64,000 nucleotides of DNA. Source: Dactylorhiza incarnata (lineage: Eukaryota > Streptophyta > Magnoliopsida > Asparagales > Orchidaceae). Position numbers and translations under genes: made by a program. Under the pieces are notes generated by a model that saw only the letters and a list, made by a program, of their open reading frames with translations, did not search any database and had not been told where the DNA came from. Positions 45,336-56,263 of the stretch are shown piece after piece; the stretch's first letter is position 1; each line of letters begins with the position of its first letter. The stretch covers positions 2,489,001 through 2,553,000 of the forward strand of contig JAWHQI010000099.1 of NCBI GenBank assembly GCA_033032865.1, read 5' to 3'.

Positions 45336-48300
45336 ACAAATACCCATATGAGAAATTAGTGAGTTTATAGATAAGTGCGATAAAAGATATGCATGAATAA
45401 AAGGTTTACTGCGTGACAGATTTTACTCCCCCTAAATATATATGTCACTAGATTCCTCATTTTATTCTCCCCCTTTTGTTATTACCAAAAGTGGGTTGTC
45501 ATGATCGAGCAATAGACGCTTTCCATGAAAACTTTTTAATATACTCCCCCTAAATTGTATTCTCCCCCTAAATGTATGCTCCCCCTAAATGTTATAATTA
45601 ATTGCAATGGTGCATTATTTAATTATTCTCCCCTTAATCTTCTAGATTTCTTGAATTAATCTCCCCCTTTTGATATTATCAAAAGAAGGTGGGGTGAGGG
45701 TAGTAAGGAGACATTTAAATAACAAAGCATGATCGAGCTTTTAAATATATGAAATGATAAAGAGTTGAAGCATAGTATATAAAAGAGATTTCAAATAAAA
45801 AGATAAGAGTTGTAAGTAAGCGGAAGATTATAAGAAACATCCTTTTTGTAAGCATGAAAAGCAAAGTAAAAATATGAATTTTAGTTCAAAATTGAAAGAT
45901 GTTTTAACCTTTTTGAAATCTCAAAGTTTTTCATAAAGATACCAAGCATGAAATGAACATATTAAAGAGAGATTATACTACAATGTTACTTAATTTTAAG
46001 TTCAAGAGATACCAAAACATTGTAGAGATCATGATAGGTTATCTAGTGCATTTTTATATAAAGAGTAGTATAGATAAAGCATTAGAATCCAATACTTATG
46101 AGAAGAAGTGTTATGAAAGATAATGATGTGCACATAAGTGTATTTTGGGCAATGTTAACAATTGATTTAAATCATCAAAATACAAGACATATGTAAAGTA
46201 AAGTGCACAATAAAACATAAGTAAATTACTTTCACACACTTTTAATGCACATAATTTATTTATTTTTTTAACAAAGTGGTGTAATAACTAAGGTTTGCAC
46301 AAGCCACTTTACTATTCTTTCCAAGGTGCTCAACCTCACAATGCTTATGAAGACTTATCAGGAGGTTCAAGTAGTGCTTGGTGGAGTTATATTTGTCTAT
46401 ATATATATATTTTTTTGTTCACATTTGTGAGACAACATTCTCCGAATACACTTGTTTTGCAAACCCAATTTTTTTAACTTTTAACCACTTTTCTAAATTT
46501 CATAAGTGCAATTCAAATGTAGTGTAGGTAAAAAACTTATGCAAGTTTTAATTCATTGTACAAATACAATACACAAGCAAGCATTTTAGATTTAGACACA
46601 CATGTTGATTACCAAAATAAGTGAGTGAAATATATCATTATCAATCATAAAACATTTACTCATACTTAGAGGCGTGCTAAGCTTGGTTCTACACATTTTT
46701 CAATACAACTGATGCACTTAAATAGATATATCAAAGCATGATAATCAAAACAATGTTCATAGAAATTTCAAGAAATAAATTTTAACATTGTAAATAATTC
46801 TAAATAATAGAATTCATACATGCTTGATATTGGCAATAAAGATCATACAGTTTTTTTTAAGTTTAATCATTTTTTTAAATCAAATAAAAACAGAAAATCA
46901 CAAAAACATATTTTTGTAATTTTTGAATTTTGAATTTTTGTAGTAGATTTTTCATAATAAAAAAAATAACAAAAACATATTTTTGTATATTTTTTTAATT
47001 TTGAACTTTTGTAGTTGATTTTTCATAATATGATTAAAAACACAAATAGCAAAAAAAAAAAATTTTGTATTTTTGAATTTTGATCTTTTGTAGTTGATTT
47101 TTCATAATATAAATAAAACAAAAATAACAAAAGTCAGAAACACAACAAATAAGTAGAAAATATGAACCAACATATTTTTATGGATTTTCAGAAATTTTAA
47201 AAATCAGAAAATTCCAACATCCACGCTAGCGCCGGCGCTAGCGCTAGTGCTGGAAACAGTACTCGATTTTTTGAGCATTTTAAAAATCTGATGTTTTATT
47301 TTGATTAAGTGTCCTTAGAGTAGTTCCATGCTGAAATTTCAGAATTTTCAGAGATGTCTTGATTGCTCAAATTTGCATAAAACTTTAGCTTTTTCAAATA
47401 CATGTGTTTTACAAAAACATTTAAGCTCAAAAAGATAAATTATGCAAACACATGAGGACATTTTTATTAAACAACCTAAAATATGCATGATTTAAGTGAT
47501 AAGTAAAAATGTTCATGCAGTACATAATATAGGTATGTCCTAAGATTAGAAACTACCCCGACTAAATGTCTACACCCTAGCCCCGTACTAAGTGACGGAT
47601 GGGCATGAGGAGCTGCACGCATGCCGTAGGTTGGGGTGTTAATCCCATATGCATACAAAAGACGACGCTCAACCTAGCACTCTTTCCCCCCAGTGCCTCT
47701 CAAGGCCCCACTGGAACCCTCCCCGGTTAAGGACAAGACATGACTTAGAGGTTAGGTCTCTAATGTATACAACCCTACGCCCTCGCTATTGTGAGATATG
47801 AAGTCATAGGTGAAAAAATCTTTTGGACAACCTATGCTTTTAAAACTAAGGGTTGGTATATAAACTATGGGTTTGTTTAATGTGATGAGTTATAAAGCCG
47901 CATAGTTTTTCTACTTTTATGAGATGATGATATGTGATAACTAGCACAATTATTAATATTCAATAAGTGACAATGCTAGTATAATGAGTTTTGGGTTTAA
48001 TGTCATGTCATAAGAATTATATTGAAATTACATGTATTCCAAAATAGAGTTTCAAATTATAGATCTAGAATAGAGTGATGATTAAGTTTGATGTATATCT
48101 TCATTGCAAAGTGATTCTAGGGTCTACAAATATGAGAGATACATGCAATCAATAGTAAAGCAAATCAATACATCAAATAATGTAAAGAAAACATTATTTA
48201 AATTTTTATCATAAGATTCATAATTCTTATTATTGATTTGAGATATTTCTTGATAGAACATGAATTATGATTTATTATTATAGTGAATTTTGCATAAAAT

Positions 48301-49660
48301 ATATGTTAGATCATCATGATGTATGAGAATTCTAATCCTTCTAGACTTATGATATAGTGATATAGTGATTTTCATTTGAAAGAACATGATTGATTTGTAA
48401 GTCTAGAAAAATGATGATCATGTAGTCATATCAATGACAAAGATCAAATATATAATGTTTTGAAATTTTTAATAAAATTTGCATTCATTAATCGAATCTA
48501 TTGTTCTTTGGTTTTGCATGATAATATATGATTTATGATACATTATTCATATATATTTTAATGATTAAACCATAAACTATGTGTTTGTTGGAATTTTAGT
48601 ATTCTATTATAATTTCAAATCACATAGTTATCATGATATTTTAATAACATTGTAAATGTTATACCTAGCATATAAATTTGAGCATAAACTAAGAAGTGAT
48701 GCTAGAATAATGAGTTTGAGTGCAATGTTATTATACATGATTTAATGGAGATAATGTTGCATGTAATATGAGAAGTTTACAAATTAATTTTATTTAGACC
48801 TATAATGAAATGATTAAACTTTTGATTTGATCTTAATGATATAAGATGATTCTAAGGTCTAAATTACATGCAAACAATGGTGACACACATCACACATAAT
48901 ATCTAAATTAATATATGAAACAATTATACATAGGATATCATGTGATGAAAAAAATCCATAAACACAGAAATTTCCGAATCAAGCGAACTAAGATAGCATT
49001 TAAAAACGGAGTTGAAATTGGGCAAATTGACAGAACCAAACAAACTTAAATGGGCAAGTTTAGTTTGCCGATAGATGGAGATTTCTGTGCTCTTTCCGAA
49101 AAGATATTAAATGCGAAAATCGGACGAGCAGATCAAAAGATATGGCTTTTTGAAGGATTAAGCATGCGTTTAGATGAATGTTTGTTTTCGATTTTATTTG
49201 ATAATATTTTTCATTATAAAGGCTATCAAATGCAACAAATAGAAAGGAATAAAAAACGTTGCGCATTTTAATTTTTAGTTTTAAGCCCTTAAATAAACCA
49301 TTTAAATCCAATCTTTAAAATAGTTTCACTAGTCTTGATAATAATTTCAATATTCAATTTCTAATGATAATTCAAGACAATTAAGGGTAAAGGATTTAAA
49401 AGGATATATATAACAATTTAAAAAAAAATGATAGGTAGGTCTCTTTTAAAATCATATGACTTTATGTTCAATTTTAATTCAATTTGATTTGATAAACATT
49501 AGGCTTAATATGTGAAAGTCATATTTCATAAAATATAGAGGGACCATAAGCATTTTGGATCAATAAATACAAAAAAAAAAAAAAAAAAATAAAGCACATC
49601 ATGAAGTAGAGTATTGATATTTCATTTTTAATTATTTCTACTTCATGCAAATGAAAGATA
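45336..49660 (-). other. Long non-coding tail of element B
   Basis: 4.3 kb without a pol ORF. Conserved block I lies at 46303-46386, block II at 46438-46454 and block III at 46661-46677. The palindrome lies at 47224-47243. 46840-47110 holds imperfect repeats of TTTTGAATTTTTGTAG and TTGATTTTTCATAATA. Confidence 0.75.
47224..47243. repeat. 20-bp perfect palindrome
   Basis: CGCTAGCGCCGGCGCTAGCG, followed by GCTAGTGCTGG. It stands out as GC-only sequence in a very AT-rich tail. Confidence 0.95.
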
Positions 49661-51244
49661 CTAAATGATAAGAGATTTAGGTATCCAAAGTTGACCATGT
49701 GTAATGGTTCCTTTGGGCACCCAAATATGTCGTGATGGCTTTTGAGAAGATAATGATGAATGAGCCTTTTTAATTAATGTTGATATGTCATTTTTCTTTA
49801 TGGGTATCCATTCATACATTGGTTGTTTATTACTTAAATCCATATAATGATTATGTGAATTGTTTGAAAAATAATTCATTGGAGGTTTATGTTTATTTAA
49901 ATTATTTTTCAAAGTAGCCCAATGTTGATAATCATAATGATTTTTATTATATGGATTGTTTAAAATTTTATAAGAGTGATTGTCTTTCTTTCGAAGTGAT
50001 TGTTGAAAGAGTGGATTACAATATGTTATAGAAGATTGATCATTATTTTGATGATTTTCATTTCCACTCTTTCTTATAGACATACTCTTATAATATAAAG
50101 GATAATATTTTATATTTTGATTTTCATGAAAAGGAGTTTTTAAGTTTGAGTCATGATTGAAAATATATTGAGACTTATAATAGTGACTCTTAAGAATTTT
50201 GTGAGGGTCATAATTCTTTTTGAAACTTAACTCCTTTTGAGTTGATGTATGAAAATGATCCTTTTTAGAAATGATTTTGTAAGTTAATTTAGCCTTGTTA
50301 TTCAAAATCTTATGATGAGATTCATTAGATGACATTTGAAATTTTTCAACAAAAGATTTTAATTGTATTAACTTACAAGATAAAACATCATTTTCAATTA
50401 ACAATTTTTCATTATGCCTTTTAGAAATTAAGAACCCTTTTTCAATTTCCTTGAATTTTTCTTTTAATAAATTGCAATTAAGACAAGGAATAGGAATTTC
50501 AACTAAAGAGCATGAACAAGAATTTGAAACATCAATATAAGATTCTACTTTAGTGTTTGCTTTTAAAGTTTTATTTTCTAAACGTAATTTGGAATTAGCA
50601 TGTTTCAACTTTGAAATTTTACGTTTAGCAAATTTAAGCACACGAAATGTAGAAATAGAATTAGTTACTAAAAGAGAAGATTTAGATTTTCTTACCTTGC
50701 TATAGTTTCCGTCTTCTCTTTTGCTTGATGTTTTGCCATCAACTGAGTCCAATATTGTGACGTTGTCTTCTTCATCTTCCTCTTCCAAACAAGAGTGTCC
50801 ATCATCCTTTCCGCTTGATGAGCATTCTATGGATCCATCCTTTGTGTAGCTTTCTTGAATATTTGCATAGGCTTGCATATTCTCCGGTTCTTGTGAATGT
50901 TCCGTACCTGTAGAAGGAGAATCATAAGTTCTTTCAAGAAAACTCCAAATTTCATATGCGGTAGGTAAAGTATAAATAAGTTTGAAAATATTTTGGTCTA
51001 ACGCACAAAATATACTATTCATAGATTTTGCATTTAAAATAATTTCGTTTCTAGTTAGTACGCTAGATGGCTTTTTAATAGTAATATTCCAAACTTTTTT
51101 ATCTAAGGCCTTAAGAAAAATTTTCATTAATATTTTCCACCCTTTAAAATTTTTGCCCATAAATAAAGGTGGTGATAATATTTTTTCATTTATATTAAAA
51201 ATTTCCCCACTAGTAGAAGCGAGATCATGATCAAGAGACGCCAT
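49661..51244 (-). CDS. gag: Gag-like protein of element B (527 residues, deletion derivative)
   Basis: Starts MASLDHDLASTSGEIF. Residues about 25-60 (PPLFMGKNFKGWKILMKIFL) are the usual copia Gag N-terminus and are followed by part of the UBN2-type region (IFKLIYTLPTAYEIWSFLE). The sequence then jumps to an acidic, Ser-rich linker, a Lys/Leu-rich coiled-coil-prone region (about 190-320) with CLNC, and an Asn/His/Tyr-rich segment. It ends RHIWVPKGTITHGQLWIPKS, which matches the IWVPKAS region after the zinc knuckle in element G. The CCHC knuckle and most of the capsid core are missing. The ORF is intact and begins 49 bp from the 5' LTR. It would act in particle assembly in the cytoplasm; ability to form particles is doubtful. 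Confidence 0.8.
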   Translation of the reverse strand: MASLDHDLASTSGEIFNINEKILSPPLFMGKNFKGWKILMKIFLKALDKKVWNITIKKPSSVLTRNEIILNAKSMNSIFCALDQNIFKLIYTLPTAYEIWSFLERTYDSPSTGTEHSQEPENMQAYANIQESYTKDGSIECSSSGKDDGHSCLEEEDEEDNVTILDSVDGKTSSKREDGNYSKVRKSKSSLLVTNSISTFRVLKFAKRKISKLKHANSKLRLENKTLKANTKVESYIDVSNSCSCSLVEIPIPCLNCNLLKEKFKEIEKGFLISKRHNEKLLIENDVLSCKLIQLKSFVEKFQMSSNESHHKILNNKAKLTYKIISKKDHFHTSTQKELSFKKNYDPHKILKSHYYKSQYIFNHDSNLKTPFHENQNIKYYPLYYKSMSIRKSGNENHQNNDQSSITYCNPLFQQSLRKKDNHSYKILNNPYNKNHYDYQHWATLKNNLNKHKPPMNYFSNNSHNHYMDLSNKQPMYEWIPIKKNDISTLIKKAHSSLSSQKPSRHIWVPKGTITHGQLWIPKSLII

Positions 51245-51279
51245 TATTCCCGGTTGTTAAGCCGATTTGGAATAACCTA

Positions 51280-51291
51280 GCTCTGATACCA
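51280..51291 (-). other. Element B primer-binding site (initiator tRNA-Met)
   Basis: Minus strand TGGTATCAGAGC, 2 bp inside the 5' LTR. This is the canonical copia site complementary to the 3' end of initiator tRNA-Met. Confidence 0.9.
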
Positions 51292-51293
51292 AT

Positions 51294-52652
51294 TGTTGGA
51301 TCTTACGGCGCCCTTAGAGGGGGGGGGGGGTGAATAAGGGAATAAAATTCTTTCTATAATTTTCAAGATAATTACTAAATTGTTTTATAATGAAGGAGAT
51401 TGAAATAAATAATTTAGATTTAGAATTGAAAACTTAGAACACAATATAATAGAGATTACGCCAAATGATACAAATCAAGTAAACACAAAAGAGACATGAT
51501 TATATATATGAAAAAGTGTTTACATAAATTTGATTTCTATATCGCTAGAAATCGGAGGCGTACAAATGTAAATTTCTTTTTGTTTACCAATCCTTCTCCC
51601 AAGGATCGGAAGGCTATCACTTGTCTCTCCCTAGACCAAGCCCAAGCCTATCCTCTAGATCTTCCCAAGATCTAGACGTAGCACACAAGGCCACGATTTC
51701 CCACCAAGCCACGCAAGGACTTGGACGCTCCGCACAAGGAAGCGATTTTCCCCTAAGCCACGCAAGGACTTAGACGCTCCGCACAAGGAAGCGATTTTCC
51801 CTACCAATACAAAGTAAAATGTATATAAATGAAAATACAAGATAAAATAAGAACTCCCTAGAAATTCAGATCTCTGAAAGGAAGGTTGAAGCCTCGAGAT
51901 GATCCTTGATGTAGAAGCGCGTCCGATCTCGTCTTCAATTTCAAACCTTCTCAGCATAAATGGGAGTTCATGAGGTTCTGGAGCTCTCTGGATGGAATGC
52001 ACTCAGGAAGGGACTTAGAATCTTTTGTGGTTGAAATGCACGAACAGAAGGTGTCAATTTATAGAAAATCGCTGTCGGAATTTCCGACAGTGACTGTCGG
52101 AATTTTCCGACAGCGCTAAACTGCCGCTGGAGTGCCGTCGTGGGTGGAGTCGTGGGCAGTTGGCGTAACCGTCGAGCTGTCGCCTGGGCGACATCGATGT
52201 CGGATTTTCGACATCTCAAAACTGCTTTTCGTCGTGCTGCCGTGGGGGAAAGTAGTTGTAACTTCTCTGCTGTCGCCTGGGCGACATTGACTGTCGCCTG
52301 GGCGACATTGACTGTCGCCTGGGCGATAGTGACTGTCGCCTGGGCGACATCTCCTCTTCATTTTTGCCATCCGAAACTTCTCCAGACTGTAGATTGAGTC
52401 GTTCTCATCTCCGAAATGGGGTGGCACATTCCGTAACTCTTCCTGGATTTAAAGTTATGGCCATTTTAAGATCAGCACACAAAACTCATCCAACCTGAGA
52501 CTTGTCGTTCTCGGATCATGCCCATGAACGAGGACTTGTCTCCTCATTGAACCTATACAACCTGGCCACTATAAACACACAAAAGACTAGATCAAATACA
52601 ACACGGTATTTGTTATTCTCAAACCAAGAGATACGGAAAGCAAGCTCCAACA
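51294..52652 (-). mobile_element. Element B 5' LTR (1,359 bp)
   Basis: Near-identical to 43977-45316, with a longer G-run after TTAGAGG and one extra GTCGCCTGGGCGAC copy. A minus-strand TATA-like TATAAAT at 52057-52063 would drive the element. Confidence 0.9.
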
Positions 52653-54999
52653 GGAGGTCCCACCACAAACCCGGAAGATCGTTGAGCGCTTCCCCTCCCA
52701 AGCCAAGACTGAGACTTGGGCACCTTGGAGAGCTATAGTGCTAAACCAAAGTAACCAAGAGAGGAAGAAGCATAGAGAACTGAGATTGGAATCCTCTCCC
52801 AAGGTGCCCTTTAAGGTCTATTTATAGTTTTTTGTTCGTGGTCTGTTAATAGCAGAATTGAATTCCGCCATTTGGTTTTACTAAACGCACCCCAATTTGG
52901 TCTGCTAACAGCCAAACTCCGCTGTTTGAAAAGGCTAACGGCAGACCACCAGGGCCAGAGGGGTAATTTTGCCTCCTTAGCCTATGGACAAATGGCCTGC
53001 GAGAAGGCTACTCGCGAGAGCTCCCGCGAGTCTCCTCGCGAGTACGGCTTGCGAAACCCCTCTTAGGTGAGCGCTCCGTGAAGGTCCCGCTCACACCTCT
53101 TCTAGCGACATCCACCGAGGCCAGGTCTCGCGTGCCTTCCTGCGAGCTCCCCTCGGCCTTGTGAAGATCTGCTGAACTGGATGGAGGATTGAGTTCGTCG
53201 AGCTGAGGAGCAAGTTCGTCGAACTGAAACGTGACGCGAGTTCGTCGAACGCAGAACAGATTTCGTTGAACGCAGATTGAAGTTCGTTGAACACAAAATC
53301 TTGGAAAGAATCCAGCCTGTCCGCTTTCCTGCGAGCGGTCGGCGAGTGCCCGGCTCGCCCGTCTTCCTACGAGCGGTCGGCGAGTGCCCGCCTCATTCGC
53401 ATTCTCGCGAGCGGTCGGCGAGTGCCAGGCTCGCCCACATTCCTCCGAGCAGACTTGGGATTCAATCTCGCCTTGTTACTTCTCTCGCTTGTTGACTCCT
53501 AAAACTATGTCCACCTCTTGGAGAATATCAGGGTTGTACACAATCCCCGCTCTTTGCGAGGCTACTTAGGCTCGCAAAGAAACATCCAACCCCTGGTATT
53601 CGCCAGCCTCTGTTGAAACCGATTTCTCGATCTCTTGTGAAGCTCGGGCCCTCAACAAGTTGAGGGGCAGCTAACCCTTACTAGTCCCTCGGAAGGAGCA
53701 GACTGGGGACTCGAAAACAGGCTAAGACCTTAGTCACAACGAGGATGTCCCACCACAAACCCGAAAGATCGTTGAGCGCTTCCCCTCCCAAGCCAAGGCT
53801 GAGACATGGGCACCTTGGAGAACTAGAGAGCTAAACCAAAGTAACCAAGGGAGGAAGAAGCTCAGAGAACTGAGATTGGAATCCTCTCCCAAGGTGCCCT
53901 TTAAGGTCTATTTATAGTTTTTTGTTCGTGGTCTGTTAATAGCAGAATTCCGCCTTTTGGTTTTACTAAACGCACCCCAATTTGGCCTCCTAACAACCAA
54001 ACTCCGTTGTTTGAAAAGGCTAACGACAGACCACCAGGGGAAGAGGGGTAATTTTGCCTCCTTAGCCTATGGACAAATGGCCAGCGAGAAGGCTACTTGC
54101 GAGAGCTCCCGCGAGTCTCCTCGCGAGTACGGCTCGCGAAACCCCTCTTAGGTGAGCGCTCTGTGAAGGCCCCGTTCACACCTCTTCTGGCGACATCCAC
54201 CGAGGCCAGGTCTCACGTGCCTTCCTGCGAGCTCCCCTCAGCCTTGTGAAGATCTGCTGAACTGGATGGAGGATTGAGTTCGTCGAGCTGAGGAGCAAGT
54301 TCATCGAACTGAAACGTGACGCGAGTTCGTCGAACGCAGAACGGATTTCGTCGAACGCAGATTGAAGTTCGTCGAACACAGAAACTTGGAAAGAATCTGG
54401 CTCGTCTGCTTTCCTGCGAGCGGTCGGTGAGTGCCCGACTCGCCCGCCTTCCTGCGAGCAACCCTTGAGACTCTGGCTCGCCTTCTTTGTTACTTTACGT
54501 CGAACACAGAGCTGAATACGTGGAACTTAAACTAGAGTTCGCTGAACTAAAGACAAAATCCGCTGAACTAGCTGGGGGATTGAGTTCGTCGAGCTGAGAA
54601 GCAAGTTTGTCGAACTGAAACAGGACGTGAGTTCGTCGAACGCATAATGGATTTCATCGAACGCAGATTGAAGTTCGTTGAACACAGAAACTTGGAAAGA
54701 ATCCGGCTCGTCCGCTTTCCTGCAGCGGTGACGAGTGCCCGGCTCACCCGTCTTCCTGCGAGCGGTCGGCGAGTGCCCGGCTTGTCCGCTTTCTCGCGAG
54801 AGGTCGGTGAGTGCCCGGCTCGCCCGCCTTCCTGCGAGCAGACTTGGGATACAATCTCGCCTTGTTACTTCTCTCGCTTGTTGACTCCTCAAACTATGTC
54901 CACCTCCTGGCGAATATCGGGGTTGTACACAATCCCCGCTCTTTGCGAGGCTACCTAGGCTCGCAAAGAAACATCCAACCCCTGGTATTCGCCAGCCTC
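52653..54999 (+). repeat. Repeat A: end of copy 1 (to 53610) and full copy 2 (53611-54999) in tandem
   Basis: Both copies start TGTTGAAACCGATTTCTCG and end CCTGGTATTCGCCAGCCTC. Shared contents include AGGTCTATTTATAG, a TTCGTCGAAC/TTCGTCGAGC array (53205-53290, 54280-54375, 54500-54670) and GCGAGCGGTCGGCGAGTGCC repeats. Copy 2 is longer because these arrays are expanded. It resembles an LTR by its start and arrays, but I find no PBS or polypurine tract. Confidence 0.7.
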
Positions 55000-55128
55000 T
55001 GGATGACGTGGCGCGAATCTTTTAGTGGGGCCCAGGCCTATAGCTATAAATACCATTCCTCCCAGCTGGTGTCCAAACTTTTTCTTCCTCTTGTGAAGCT
55101 TTTCCCCCTCGCCGTGAGACTTAGTGTG

Positions 55129-55477
55129 ATGTCCAGAAAGAAAGAGATACTGGCCCGCCTTAGTGTCTCGCAGGAGGCTCAGAAGTCCAAGGCAACCGCG
55201 CTCGCTTCCTGGGTCTCGCCGCAACGTGCTTCGCCTAAAAAAAAATGGCAAAGGCCGTCCGACGCTCGTCCATCGAAGATGGGTCTTTTCCTCCATCTCC
55301 ATCCTCCCATGACGAACTCGCCTTGCAGGTGCTAATACCAAACTCGCTAATTTAACGTCCTTCTTACCTGACATTGCTTCTTCGCTCGCAGAACACTCCC
55401 CCGGGAGAGAATACACTGGAGAAAACAACCACGGAGATTCGCACATCTACCCCTGGGAGGGTTGACCCTGTTGAAAA
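55129..55477 (+). pseudogene. Possible gag or gene start, cut by copia H
   Basis: A TATA-like CTATAAATACC lies at about 55042-55052, and ATG at 55129 opens MSRKKEILARLSVSQEAQ. An A-run (55238-55246) shifts the frame into one reading IEDGSFPPSPSSHDELALQ. A possible 63-bp intron (55329-55391, GT...CAG) would join it to NTPPGENTLEKTTTE, which ends where LTR H begins. The intron is very short; the GCAGGTGCTAA text also resembles a Tat gag start, so unspliced gypsy gag is the alternative. Confidence 0.3.
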
Positions 55478-56263
55478 TGTTGAAGTGGAAGTTTGTGAAT
55501 GTGAGAATTTGAAAATAACAGGAATTTTTATTTCCAAAAAACTAAGAATTACAAGTGTATTGCCTCCTTTATATAGACTAGGAGGGAAACAGTAAAATAC
55601 AAAAATACGATGTGGGACTAAATACAAATACACAATACACAAGAGAGCTGGGCGGTCTGGGCAATCAGGAATATTGAGACCGCAGCGACCTCTGCGATCT
55701 GGAGTGAGATCGGGCGGTCACACGACAGGAGGGAGGTTGTGTGACAGAGGAGACCGTCGGACGGTTAGATCGTTGTGGCGAACACTCCCCCATAAGGGAG
55801 AGACCGGGAGGGCCAGACCGCTTCTCTCCATAAGAAGCGATCTGGTATATCCGAGATGAACCGGCAGTCTTGTACTTGGAGACCGTTGAGACCGCTGGCT
55901 CTAGACCGCTTGGAGAGGCGGAATGATGCTGACCTTCACAAGACGCGATCTCGCATACTTGAGGAGAAGTGGCGGTCTGATGCTGGGAGACCGCACAGAC
56001 CGCGGTTATCAAACAGTTGTCTGATAGGGCTGGAGATCGCCGACCTTCATCTTGCACGATCTCACATATCTGAGGAGGAGCAGCAGTCTGATTCTGGGAG
56101 ACCGCACAGACCACTGACTCGAGACCGCGCAGCTTCAACTTATCTTTATCCGGCGCGATCTGGTACATCAGAGGGGAAGCCGTGGTCTAATTATTGGAGA
56201 CCGCACAGACTGCTGGCTTCAGATCGCGCGACTTCAATCCTTCGAGACCGCTCGACTTCAACA
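55478..56263 (-). mobile_element. Copia H 3' LTR (about 786 bp)
   Basis: Plus-strand ends TGTTGAAGTGG and CGACTTCAACA form a 9-bp terminal inverted match. On the right lies a minus-strand polypurine tract (GCTTGCGGGGGAG), making it the 3' LTR of element H. A shifted left boundary (55469) is possible. Confidence 0.7.
55839..56263. repeat. Four diverged tandem copies of about 98-112 bp in LTR H
   Basis: Copies start at GATCT in 55839, 55947, 56059 and 56157. Each contains GGAGACCGCACAGACCGC-like and AGACCGC words. The 3' end of the RNase H ORF reads into the last copy. Confidence 0.85.

Larger units (their letters stand above)
43977..52652 (-). mobile_element. Complete non-autonomous copia (SIRE-like) element B
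   Basis: LTRs at 43977-45316 and 51294-52652 start TGTTGGATC and end GCTCCAACA. They differ at only about eight bases by eye plus small indels. Perfect GGAGG duplications flank them (43972-43976 and 52653-52657). A PBS and a polypurine tract are in the right places for a minus-strand element. It encodes a single gag-like ORF; protease, integrase, RT and RNase H are absent, so mobilisation needs a relative. The tail carries the three conserved blocks and a 20-bp palindrome. The LTR similarity points to recent insertion. Confidence 0.92.

Noticed and set aside
51280..51291. Part of a tRNA gene
   Set aside because: Only the 12-base primer-binding complement of initiator tRNA-Met is present; no cloverleaf.
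52515..52802. Minus-strand ORFs at the right end of LTR B
   Set aside because: They cross the LTR/flank junction and have no family similarity.
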